This document shows, piece after piece, positions 43,625 to 55,835 of a DNA stretch of 64,000 nt (positions within the stretch are counted from its first letter, which is position 1; each line of letters opens with the position of its first letter). Under the pieces are notes generated by a model. It did no database searches. It was given only the letters and a program-made list of their open reading frames with translations, and was not told the origin of the DNA. A program made the translations under genes and the position numbers. Source of the stretch: Plumapathes pennacea (lineage: Eukaryota; Cnidaria; Anthozoa; Antipatharia; Myriopathidae); assembly GCA_964036295.1 (NCBI GenBank), contig OZ038465.1:3791115-3855114 (forward strand), given 5' to 3'.

Positions 43625-45511
43625 AGTACCTGCTGCGGTCGAATGATCTTTTAATGCCAAGGTCTAGTTTTTACGAAACGGATATTTTGGTACTAATTCA
43701 CATTTCACGCAATCTAGGGGTCTTCATGAATTAAAAAGTGCGGTACTACTGTACAATACATTGCTACCAGAGAAAACATGAAGTTGTTGGGCAGTGACTT
43801 TTTATTTCTAATTTTATTCTAATCCTACAAGATCAGGTCATAACATTTGGAAGGTGGTCCTTACAAAACTAGTATAGATATGCGTCTTATTCTGACGCTA
43901 ATGATCCAAACGTCACCCAAAACAGAATTTCAACATATCACGCATCAATGTCACGTTGATGCGCACATCATCTTACGAATATGTAAATATAATATACGTA
44001 TTATATGTGTTTATATATGATTCACAGTTCCTTGTGAAAAACAAATCTCTGCAACGTTAAGTCACTTCACAGGATGCTCCTAAGCTAAAGATAGCTAATA
44101 CTAGAACGTAGTGTATAATAACATAACCTGATACTAGGGCTAGCACTCGAAAGGTCAGCTTGTAACAACACATTTCACTATAATTTCAGATGATGTCAGA
44201 CTTACGTTCTGACATCACAAGCAAAACACATTAAAACTAATAAGCAATATCAACATGTGTAATTATTGTAATCATAATGATTTCTTTTTGGTGAGCTTTT
44301 TCTGGGGTGCATTCTCTAATTTGTAACCATTGTGGAATAGGAATTGTTGAAATGGCACGTTTTAATTGCTTCTTTTTTTTCCGGATTATTATTTTGATGT
44401 TCATCCAAGTACAGTACATAACGTCACTGTGGAAATAATGTGAACAGTTAAAGCCATAAGATTTATCGATCATGCTGTATACCAAAGATTTTACTGATCA
44501 TACTGGTCAGCAATTCCTATTCAAAAAATAGATCACAATGTGTACCCTTAACATCCAATAACAGGAACCAAACAACGATAGTTCCCTATAAATAACAACT
44601 GCATGGTCTCTATGCATTTATGTTGGAATTTTCAAATAGCCTTCAGCTCATAATATGATCTTAAATATTTTCCGTATCAGCACAATAGATCATTGTAGCA
44701 TTGTCTGCATATATTATTCTTGTTTTATCTGGTAAATGATGACCGAGTTAATACTGTATCATATCTATTTTACCCAGCAATCACAGCAAGATCCAATGCT
44801 GTTAAATTTGTTGACTCATGCAAATACTAACAGTGTTTTCTGGTGGAGTTTGGAAATTGGCCCAAAAGATGGTACAGGATTCAAGGGGAAATATTAAATC
44901 AAATTGCACAAACATCAAATATTTCTAAACTGGAATAAAAGCCCTGACATTTTGGCAAGTAGAAGAAAAACATAAATTCAGCAAATTCCAATAGTACAAA
45001 CAATTTTAGTAAAAAAAAAAAAAAAAAAAACTTACTTAAACTTGGCATCTATAGTATGTGTGTTGTAAAAACTAACTAATATGCATCAATCAAATCCAGC
45101 TGTTACAATCCCCCAGGGAATTTGCACGGCAACCACAAACATGTACCATAATAGGAAGAAATTGGGTAAAATTGTCAGCTTTCATTGTAAGGATGTAATA
45201 AGTTGCTGGTAAACCAAAGACCGTGGCGGATCAAGGGGAAATTCAAGGGGTTCAGCCGACCCCCCTTTGGCTCACTCATTGGTATATAAAAAAATTAAAA
45301 AAAAAAAAGCTAATGAATGTATACTTTAGCTCAAAAGTACCTTCAACAAATCTACAAACCCCCACTCAAACCCCCTTTCACAAAATCCTGAGTCTGCCCT
45401 AGGAAGAGGGGGGTGGGGATCAGGAAATGATTGATGCATTATGCTTAAAGGCAGGCAAATATCACATAATATCATGTTCACTCAACAGATGCATTTTGTC
45501 CTCAGTACAAT

Positions 45512-48500
45512 CTACACTTCAGTCTCTTGTACCTCACTGGGTGCCATACTGTTCATCTCTCCAGTTTGTTCACCATTTGGATCTGAGTAAAAATCAAGCT
45601 GACCTGGATACAGCTCACTAGGGGAGGACAAACCTTGGGAGATGCCATGCTCTATTTCATTGGCCAGAAGGCTGCTGCCTTCCTGTTTTCTTAACAGGCC
45701 AATGAAATGCCGGATAGTGCTGCCCTCCATCTGCTCATAGTACTTGAACAGCTGCTCAGCCGGGTTTTGTAACCTGGAGTCCCAGAACTCAATGCGGCTC
45801 TTATCAACACCCAGTTCTTCAGCAATGAGCTTCCATGGAGCATATTCTGATGAGAGAACATGCAATTTATTCATCTAATGTGTAATTTACAGTATGACAT
45901 ACTGTAACAAACAGTATTACAACATTATCCTTGAATAATTTAATGATGCAAATATTGTTTGGGCTTTCCTGGAATACTGCAGGAATGGCAATGCTGATCA
46001 ATAAAATCTCTTCGGTTTGGAGTTAATTCAACTTGAAATGAATTGGCAGCTGTTTGCAATGCCAGGATAAAAGTATTCAACCCAATCTAAATAAAACTTC
46101 CCCCAAACCAAAAGGCAACTGTTGAATGGGGCAATTCAGCTATTCATATTCCAGAACAGACTCAAACAAACAAGGACTAATACTGGTTGCTTCAAGAGTA
46201 CAAAATAATGCACACGAGTTGAATGATGCACCTTCTGAGGTTCAATCTACAGTATCTAAAGCACCAATTAAAGTTACTGTTAACACATTACAAATAATAT
46301 TACCATCTTTGCTGTGAAGTTTGAAGGCCATGTCACGCCTCCATGCTACTGGCAGGCAAAGAAAGCGAGAGTCTAGACTGACACTTGGAATGGATGCATT
46401 ACATGTACATGCTGGTGGTGCTGATGACACTGAAGGGGCTGATGAGAAAGAAAGGTAGAAACACACATGGTTACCATACAGTATATCAAACCAGATTTAC
46501 CAACAGATTGGCCAATTTGTACAAACATGCACAATGTTGGTACCAGTACCTGTAGTAAGAGGTCTATCTGGATTACATGGAACTTCACCAGCTGGTGGAG
46601 CTGGGATGCCCTGTAATGGAACAGCTTCCTCCACATCACGGTTCAAATCCTCTCTCTTGATCAACACATCCTGTCGGTACTTATAGCACCTCCACAGGGT
46701 GTACAATATAACAACCAAACCAACAATAAGGCAGAAGCAAATAAAAACCCAATTCCATGGACTTGGGAGGAAACTCAGAAGTCCTCCCTTGTTGCTGCTA
46801 ATACCCACAGGAGTTGTCATACTTTTAGTTGTGTTAGTGGGCTGTGGATAAGTTGTTTCAGGTACAGGTGCAGTGTTTGTAAGAACAAAATAAGGGGTAC
46901 CTGAATCAAAAAGACAGAAACAAGAAACATGGCATGGTTATAATACAGTATTGATGCCTGCAAAATTGTATGCAAAAGCAAACTACAAAGAGGTTATTAC
47001 ACGGGAAGGAGTTCAATACGGCTGGGTATTTTTACGAGTCGGTTTTATTTTTTCCAGCCTGCTTCAGGTGAGCAAAGGGCTTGTAATAAGGAATCTTATT
47101 TGACTTATTTTAGGAAAATGCAAAATGAGACAAACCTGGTGTGGTTTTATTCAGAACATAATCATCATCTGGTTTACAGACCCTGTCATGTTCAGTTGCG
47201 CAGCCTTTCTCTTCATATTGTCCAGGTTTACAGGGTGGAGAGCACGGCAGACAACTGGGTCCCATCTTATAAAAGTAGTGGCCAACTTTGCATTTGTTAC
47301 AAATTGGCTTAGTGGTTGGAGTACATTCCCGGGCAACATGTACATTGCCGTAACCACACAGACTGTCGGGGTCATCAGGGAAACACCTGTGAATGTAAGA
47401 ACACAGTCACGTTACTGCACTGTCCTGTGGACTGTTCTGTTCTATTCTGTTCTGTACTTCACTGTATGTAGCTGTGGCCAAATGGACTTGCATGCCAGGG
47501 TGGCCAAAGCTCTAGCTCCCCTGGGGGATGGAGGGAAGGTGTGTATGTCTCTTGAATAATTCTATTGGGGGATGTTCTGCCCAGGCTTTCAACCCGTATT
47601 TACCCTTTCAAACACCAATCTGGTGTTCAAATGGTGACCCTTTCATATACCTCTGATATGAATATGTCTTTTTCAAGGGACAACTGCAGAATGGGTACAG
47701 CTTTGCGAAACGAAACGAGTTCACAATAATTCTGGGGCATATTTAAGCAAAACTTACGATGTGCAAGGATCTGTAGCACTAGACTTGTCGGAATATTCGT
47801 CTCCGCTAATGCAGTCGTAACACACTGTATCTTGTGTAGCTGTGCACTTTGTTTTCACGCCTTGTCCCGGTGGACATGGCTTGCATTTTAAACACTTCTC
47901 GCCGTTCCACCACCACTGGTCACCACTGGAAGCCGGGCACTGTGGCAAGGAATTCTATTGAAAAAACAAACAACATGTTAAATGAATGACACACTAAAAG
48001 ACTGTGCTACTACACTGCACCAAAGCCGTGCGTTGTCAACTTGACAAACTGTTAGTTAGTCGCCATGTTTTTCAAACAGAGTTCGCAAGGAACTTTGGGT
48101 ATAGCTGGCTATTACGTCATGGCACCGCGAACGATCGGTGGCTGACCTGATGAACTGAAACGATCCAAAGTCGAGGTGTTCATGGCATAATATTATTATA
48201 CATGTACCCTAGCTGTGAAAAATGAGTGAAGTGTAGCCAACCGACTCGTGCCCGGATAAGCCTCTCCAATTCCGACAGAACACGGCCGCGTACAACATCG
48301 TACTCTTCCCATTCAACACGTGAGGTGAAACAAAGGTCAAGCCGGCGGCTTTCTATATCAACTGAAGTGCTGAGCAAGCACATCCAGTTCCAAGGGCCGG
48401 AAATTCTCTGACGTACGTATGCCTGAGTGACGAAGTAATAATAGATAGAGTTCATACTTATTACAAATTCGCCACCTTACACCCACCTAGAGTACTTTTC

Positions 48501-50883
48501 CAAGCTAATCAGGGTCGACACATTCTTAGTTCCTTCAATGCGCCCACAATTGTCGCAAAAGTTACTCAGTGCCGCCGAAACTCGGTTGAGTGTAAAACAT
48601 TTCAATTTCAAGTATGTTTTGCCGGACACTTTAGAGGGTCATTATAGACGCCTCAAAAAGACACATGGCCGGTCGACCACCGAGAAAGTATGGCACTAAC
48701 TCTGTCAGTTGTTTTTCTTCTTTTGAACTGACCGAGAAAACAGAAGAATACCTGACTGTCATTTTTTTCATACCCTTCTTCGACCGTGGCTCGGCTAAAT
48801 CGGTCACTTTTTACCCCAGGGCACTTACCGCTAAGTGAAAAAATCCCACGCAAATTTGGAAAATCAAATGAGCCGCTTTCATCTGGGCACAGTGTTCTGA
48901 ACTTCACGCTAATCTTAACCCCACAAAGTTAAGACGAAAATGAACGCCACTGAGCTGGGGGTTTCTTTATATGGTCCGGTGATCTGCCAATCATAATATA
49001 GGCACTTTTTTGAACAAGCCCCTGACACTTTATACTACTCCTCAGGGCATTCTCTGTATCAGCTCCCATTTGAGACACTGAAGATTGACAGATCCCAACA
49101 GTGACGCCCTTTATCACTCCTAATGCCTCTTATGAAACATTTTATCTTATTATCTTGACAAAAATAACACAGTTCAGTCACATTGACTTTCGGGGCAGCG
49201 AGTGACTTCGCAAAAACGTTTGAATCACTGTTTAATTTTAGATGAACTCCGTGGTGGTTTCGTTTCAGTTGTTGTCTTCACCTGGTGTTTACATAATAAA
49301 AAATGTGTCTAATTGTTTTAGAGAGCAAAACAAAAAAAAAAAAAAAAAACAAGATAATTAATTTGAAGTAAGTCATGATCTCTTGTTTACCATCAACAGT
49401 CGATGTGATAAACCTGATAAGTACGTCCTCGTTCACACTGTCGTGAAATAGTCTTCATTTGCTAATAAATCAGTGACAATTGGCTTTTCTGAAGTGATAA
49501 TTAAAAGGCGGTCTAAATAGTTGTAAAAGCTCAATCTATCAAGGTGGTCTCGTCACACCGCAGCAATTACAAAGCCGTTGGAGGTCGAGTGACTTGTCCG
49601 ATGTCGACAGCACTTGCGAGGCCGATGTAAGCTTCTTTTGGAAGAATTATCGATGCTGCTTACCATTTTGAGCGCCGCTCTTCTTACAAAACTCAAAAAA
49701 TTAACTTAACCAAAGTGACTGATAAAATGTTCCGGTACTGAACCGCAATACATTTATAGCAGCGTACCCGACTTAGTGTGTGTGGTCGGGGATCGGAAGC
49801 TTGCCATCTGGGTGGCTCAAGGGGCGGGTCGCAAAGTTTTGATTTCAAAGTCGGTACGGCCGTTCGGTTGCAGCTGTATAGTTGTCAGTCCACATTTTGC
49901 TGAACGCCATGTGTATATATAGCATACAATATATAGTTAGTTGCCGGTGTTTATACATGCAGTAAACTACTGAACAGAACTGTGCCGTCTACCCAACCAA
50001 ACCCTTTGCTCTGAACTGAACAGCGTCCTGATTATTTGATATGGGATGTGGCCAAGAGAAGAAAACAGACAAACACATGAAGAACCCGAAACCCAATCGG
50101 CACGAAACTCCACCCCCAGCTCACCTCGTTACTGTTATCAACACGTTAATAAAGTGGGAAGATCAGAATGATTACATTTTATCGCGAGTCACACTTTTAC
50201 AAAAACAGATATATAATTGCTTGTTTTACTTTTGTAAGTAAACCTATCAGTTCAGTTCTATAGTAGTTTTAGCAAGATAGCAGAGGAAACGGATATTCAT
50301 ATATGTCAGTCATCCCTCGGAAATATTTTACTCTCTTCAGGAAATATATTCTGACCAGTCCTAATCAGTCTGATTCGTCTTGTGGGGTAAAACAGTTTAG
50401 ACATCGTAAGGTTCCAAAAGGAAACAAGTTATTTTCGTGTATAGATTTAACACCAGAAATGACTTTCGGTACGTGATATTAAAACATTGTGTTTCGTTAA
50501 GAGAAAGCTAATTAGTGGAATTCAATCTATGACAAAAATTACTGTTGCTGAAATGAGGACCACAGGATGCTTGGGTGGTGTACCTGAAACCTCGGGGAGT
50601 AGTCTGAGCTGCCAACTGTGCAAACTCTAAATATGTACAGACTACTTATTGTAATTACAGTTTCAGGGGCGTGAAACTATAAGAATAAATACAGCAAAAG
50701 ATTTGGAGAGAGGGAATTGATCAGGAGCAGTGAAGGGAAACAAAAACAGAGAAAAACACCTGAACATGCACGAGTTCACTTCCTTTAACTTATTACTCTG
50801 TTACTCACCCCAAAACGTGCACTTAGTCCAACGAACAGTACCAGATAAAGAGTCGTTGTAGCCTCAGGAGTGAAGCGTATCAT
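45512..50883 (-). CDS. Death-domain TNF receptor superfamily member, copy B
   Basis: Six exons: 50883-50809, 47954-47758, 47386-47136, 46900-46550, 46438-46304, 45846-45512, about 447 residues, with the same order of signal peptide, Cys-rich domains, transmembrane helix and death domain as the copy at 25469-34063. Exon 2 is one codon longer (NSLPQC against NSSQC). The exon 3 donor must be at 47135, because the base pair used by the alternative upstream donor in copy A reads AT here. Replacements cluster in the Cys-rich region, stalk and extreme C-terminus; the death domain is identical by eye. Intron 1 (about 2.85 kb) lacks the copy A insertions. Both copies look functional, so this is probably a recent tandem expansion, consistent with the large TNFR families known in corals. 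Confidence 0.92.
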
Positions 50884-53410
50884 GGCACGGCTCAGCAGTT
50901 GATGTTTACTCCGGTCACAAGCTGCTGGGCCTTATGAACAAACAAGGAAAGTACCACAAGACAATTAGCTGTTGGTTGGACCGAAATAGAACCATCCCAG
51001 TCGTTTGCTGCTATGACATCCGTTCTGACTCTCAAAGACGGAAACAGCAGAAGTTAAACTACTGAGCCACAAGACATTTTGTCGCCACGTGTTATGATAT
51101 GTTGTCAGTGATCTAACGGAGCAATTAGAGCAACACAAACATCTGCCAAAGAAAAACAAAAGCTTTCGATAACTGAATTGATATTGCGGTTGAACTGTTT
51201 AATTTCGACTATTAGATCACGGAAACACAAAAATCACATCAACGGCTTGATTTCCCAACCGGCTTGATTCAGCAATCCGACATAGTTTTCTGAGATGTAA
51301 TTGTTTTCAATACTGAACCTGTATACGTAAAAAGAACTTTACAGTGAGAAAATGATGGATATTCAGTAACACTATTATCGTCACAAAAATAACTTCGAAT
51401 AATAGCCACTTAAAGACTGGTTGTGTGATATGGCTGTGGTATGTGAGAACTTTATTTGGTATTCAACACTCGTTTCTCAATCTGATCAATTTTTCTCTAT
51501 ACAATCGTACAAAATTTACTTGGCTGTTATACTGGGAAAAATCATTAGGGTACACAACCAATTCAATGTCGCGCTGTGACTGCATTTTTCAAAACCTCTT
51601 GTACGTGGGCGTCACTCATAAGACCAGTCAGCACAAATTAGAGTACTTCTAAATCGAATGACTGAAAATCGCTTGTACCAGCAGAATAAGGGCAGATAAT
51701 GAATCTGATCAAAAGCATTGGTTTTAATTTCATTACCGACGGTAAACTATATAAAACTCCGCAATAATCGTGATCCAATTCGAAGCCTCAAATACCTTAA
51801 CTTCCGTTAATAGGCGAAAAACACCACCTGAACAAAACTGTCTATGTACTGATCGTGTCCCAATGAGAAACTGGAATTGACGAGAACGCACTAAACCTTC
51901 ATTATTTCTGGCCTTCCCTGACAGCTAATGCTTAGGTAAAGTCTCGTAGGTGCAAAATATTCCAAACCTAACTATAACTCCACATTGCATGAGGCCAGGC
52001 TAATATAAGCATGCCTTGCACGCGGTGGCAAGTCGTTACAAGAACCGCATATTGCCTGTCTCATGTCCATGTTACAAATTCAAAACAACCTCTTATGCCG
52101 TCCTAAACAGCGTTGTAAGTCAACGAAGCACAGTGTAGTGCGTGATATGCGGTTTCCCGAAAGCATAAAATAAATGTACTGTAAGCCTGACTGCAAGGGT
52201 CACCCATTGAAATCGATAGAGAACCAACTTGGTTTGATTAAGCAACTATTAAGAATGTAAAGCAATTACGCGTTCTCTTACCGGCGTTGTGGCATCAAAA
52301 GACCGGGCGGATGCAGTGTCGTGCAGTTGACGACTTCTGTCAGTGCCTTTGAATGAAGGGGTTTGGTGCCCAGCCAATGACAACGCGTTTATCAATTAGG
52401 GGATTCCCCTAATCAGTAATTGCGGTGCACTATTCAAATTATTTTTCTGTTTTCAGCTAAGTTTCTAGGCTAAAAGACTAAAGTATATGCTAAACAGCTA
52501 TACCATTTATTTTTAAAATAATCATTTGTTTTCAGTGCTTCTGATAAAAAAAAAAAAAAAAAGAATTGTGTAAGAAAATTCCATCGACTCACACACACGA
52601 TTGATACATATCCGTATTATTGCGATACCTACGTTACACTCAAAACTGGTTATTTTAAGCTGACTGATTATTCAATTCCCGACAATTTGATTAGTCGTTC
52701 GGCTCGCGAAAACGTTGAGTGTCTTGGTAAAAGCGGATTATACAATCATACTTAATTTTACGTTATTAGTCATCGATCCGAGAACGTTGGCACAATTTCA
52801 TTGGTTATACAGAACGTTGCAATTTCAGCGAGAAGTGATCAGAACTGAGTCAGTCTCAAGTAGCCAGACAGCCTGTAATGTTAATGGCGTCAGCTGGGGC
52901 AAAGGCCAACTAGAAGCTAAATCTTATTGTTAGAGTTTCAAACTCCTTAGTACAGAATATATCAACAAGTCACGCGACTGTCTCGTGGGGCCGCGGACTA
53001 AGTATACGAATTGAGTTTGTTGACTTAAGCGGCCCCGGTAGTACTATGAAGTTTAGTCCATAATAACGTAGTTAGAATCAAGAGCAATACGACAGTTTCT
53101 TCAACGTTTGGTAGCAACTTACTTACTGACATATATATTTCTGGTGACAAGCGCTGTTTGCGCTTCAAAAAATGTCGATATTAATGTCGTTAAAGTTATG
53201 AGTGCGACCGGAGCTTAACAGGGGATAAACCTTGTACCGGAGCATTTAAAAGCCTGGTCTGGTCACGTCTGATTGGAGCCCCTACAGAATGGTACTGATC
53301 ACTTTCTTGCAAGATGCCTGAAATACCATCACAAACCAGCGGTTTACGGCACGGTGTAACAGCGCAAATGGACGACTGAACAAACTCCCTTTATTTCTTT
53401 TGTTTTAATT

Positions 53411-54121
53411 GACAGCATACTTTATCTCGAAGTGTCAGTTTCGCGCGATGTAGTATATAGAGGATACTACACAGCGGCGCGAAGATATGAATTTTATTTT
53501 CGAGTGGTAAAAACAATATTTTACGAACGAGCGCTTCGCGAGTGAGTAAAATATTGTTTTTACCACTCGAAAATAAAACCCATATCTTCAAGCCGCGTTA
53601 AACACGAGTGTTTTACGAGAAATTGCACAAACAACCGTGCAAAAGCGAGAAATGATGCCAACGATATCCTCACTAATGAGGATATGGAAAATACGCCACT
53701 CGGGTCCCGGATGTAGTTTCGTATGGATTTTACGCACGGTATATTTTCCAGTAAAACACTCGTGTCTATATAATAAAGCGGGCGAAGCCCAAGTGTTACA
53801 ACCATTCAACGAGCTTAATTCTGTGTCAGTTCAGTGGACTAAACACCAGCTACCAGTAGTGCCCATGTTATGAGTCGTGCCAAGAATGCTAATTCAATGG
53901 GATATAGTGCATCAGTTATAAACTGGCAACTATCATTATCTCAAGGCAATAATGCAAACAATCCTCATAGAGAATGTGACGCTCTTTATCACTATGGAGA
54001 TCAAAGAACTCTGGCTACAGCACTAAGCAAATAAATGCACCTCTATATACTTCACTGCGAAGTGCATTCTTTGTTTATGGCTCTCTCATAACAAGCTAAT
54101 GAATAAATATTTTAAACCAAT
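53411..54121. mobile_element. Copy-B-specific block containing an intact foldback
   Basis: Copy A joins TTTGTTTTAATTG directly to TGAGCTATAATTAAC (about 36590); copy B has ~710 bp between. Inside, 53450-53777 is the same element as 9480-9780, with a complete hairpin: AAAACAATATTTTAC, apex GAGCGCTTCGCGAG, then the complementary arm. A second small hairpin GGGCGAAGCCC follows at 53780-53790. The remainder is unannotated. Insertion in B or deletion in A cannot be decided from two copies. Confidence 0.78.
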
Positions 54122-55835
54122 AGTGAGCTATAATTAACTGGCATCTAAGTATATAGTGCATCGGTATCTGAACAATTTCGGGAGTCACGTTTTGCGCGGT
54201 CCAGAGCTCTTGGCATAAGTAACTGTTATCATGATGTTTTTCTGAATGATCTTTTGACTCAAATGTTATAGTAAGTAGTCTGCAGATTTGAGACACTAAA
54301 ACGAGAGTGATCTAGCACAATGTCAGCACTGACTCTCGACTCAGCCAATCGATCTCAACCCTGACGAGCCGGATCTCTTACGGCTGTGCATGAATAGACC
54401 GAGTCCCAACCACCTAAACTAGGGCAGTTCAAAATCGGAACGGCTGGCCCATCACTGCCGCTACTATGTTCAGCTTCTTCGCTCGTTATTGATCTTGCTC
54501 TCTTGATTACAGATTCGAAGGATCTCTGACCGGATCTCTAGGTGTTTTGATGTGTCATGGACCGGACTGAGCCAATAAATAATCTTGCACGGTCCAGCAT
54601 AGGTTTATGAAACCGATAGGATATTTTGCACCAGGTTGTTGTTGCTGTGTTTTTTCACGATCGAGACGCCTATCATTCTTTCTGGCCGGCTGCCAAGAGT
54701 GTGCTAAATCAAAATATTTATGAATCTGGCCGGTGGGAGTGGCAGAGTATTAAACTCCGCCAATCGGCTTAACTGCACCGAGAGAATTGTTTCAACTGAC
54801 CAATATGGTCAGATTGTTTCATTCATTATCTCTTTAACAGCAAAAATTAAGAAGTAACTTTTGGCAGAAAACATTTTAGGCGAGTACGAGTCCGGCCAGG
54901 AGCATCGCACCGCCTGGGCGGCTTATACTGATTAAGAAACTGTACTCGAATTTGGATCAAGCTGAACCACCAAAGCGTAACTCGATTGCCTCTATATTCA
55001 CCTATTTGTGTGTTGTGTATGAACTCATCTGCCCGCTGACGGTGATAACATAGGAATCTTTGTCGGTCAGTCGTCTTCAACGATCGCCACGTGGCAGGGA
55101 CCGGAGCGTTGGAAGGTCTCAGCTATGAAATAACAAGTCGTGTCTAACGAGGGCCAGTCTGACTTACCTCTAAGAAGCCGGTACCTTTCCTTCGATTGCA
55201 AAAAGCGGGCAGACCAAAACAGCTCTTCACGAACTGATTCCGTGCATCCCGTACTGAGCGTGACTCAATATGCATTCCGAGCATTCCTGAATGCCCCAGA
55301 ACTTTTGCTGACTCGGTCAGTACTTTATAACCACCAATCAAACGTCGTGATGGTGAGGAAATATATAAAAAAGGGATTTTCCCGCCTCATGACAGGCTTC
55401 ATTGCTGCCTGATTAGAATAAATGAATAACAGAGTGTGTGAAATCGAAATAAATGAATACCGTCACAAATTCTGCAAACACGTTGAATGAACGAAGCATC
55501 TTGGAGCAGATTGGGAAGTAAGAAAAGTCGCACAGCAAGTAACGGAGTGAACTTTAATTGCCTCATTCGTTGTATACTTCTTTACATTAATAGTAATACT
55601 ATCGAAAGAGAGCTTTAAATGGTTGTAACATTCACCACAAATTTGCGTTAATATTGCCCGTAGCAGCATATCTACGTTTACAAGCACTGAATGGATGTGT
55701 TAAGGATTGCTAGAAACTTAGCATACGCTCTTCACATTGGTAACTGTGTCTAGTTTACAAGCACTGAAAAATAAAGAAAAATTAAACTCGTGAAAACCAC
55801 AGATAAGCCGAGCTCGCTGGGTCACTATAGTTAAG

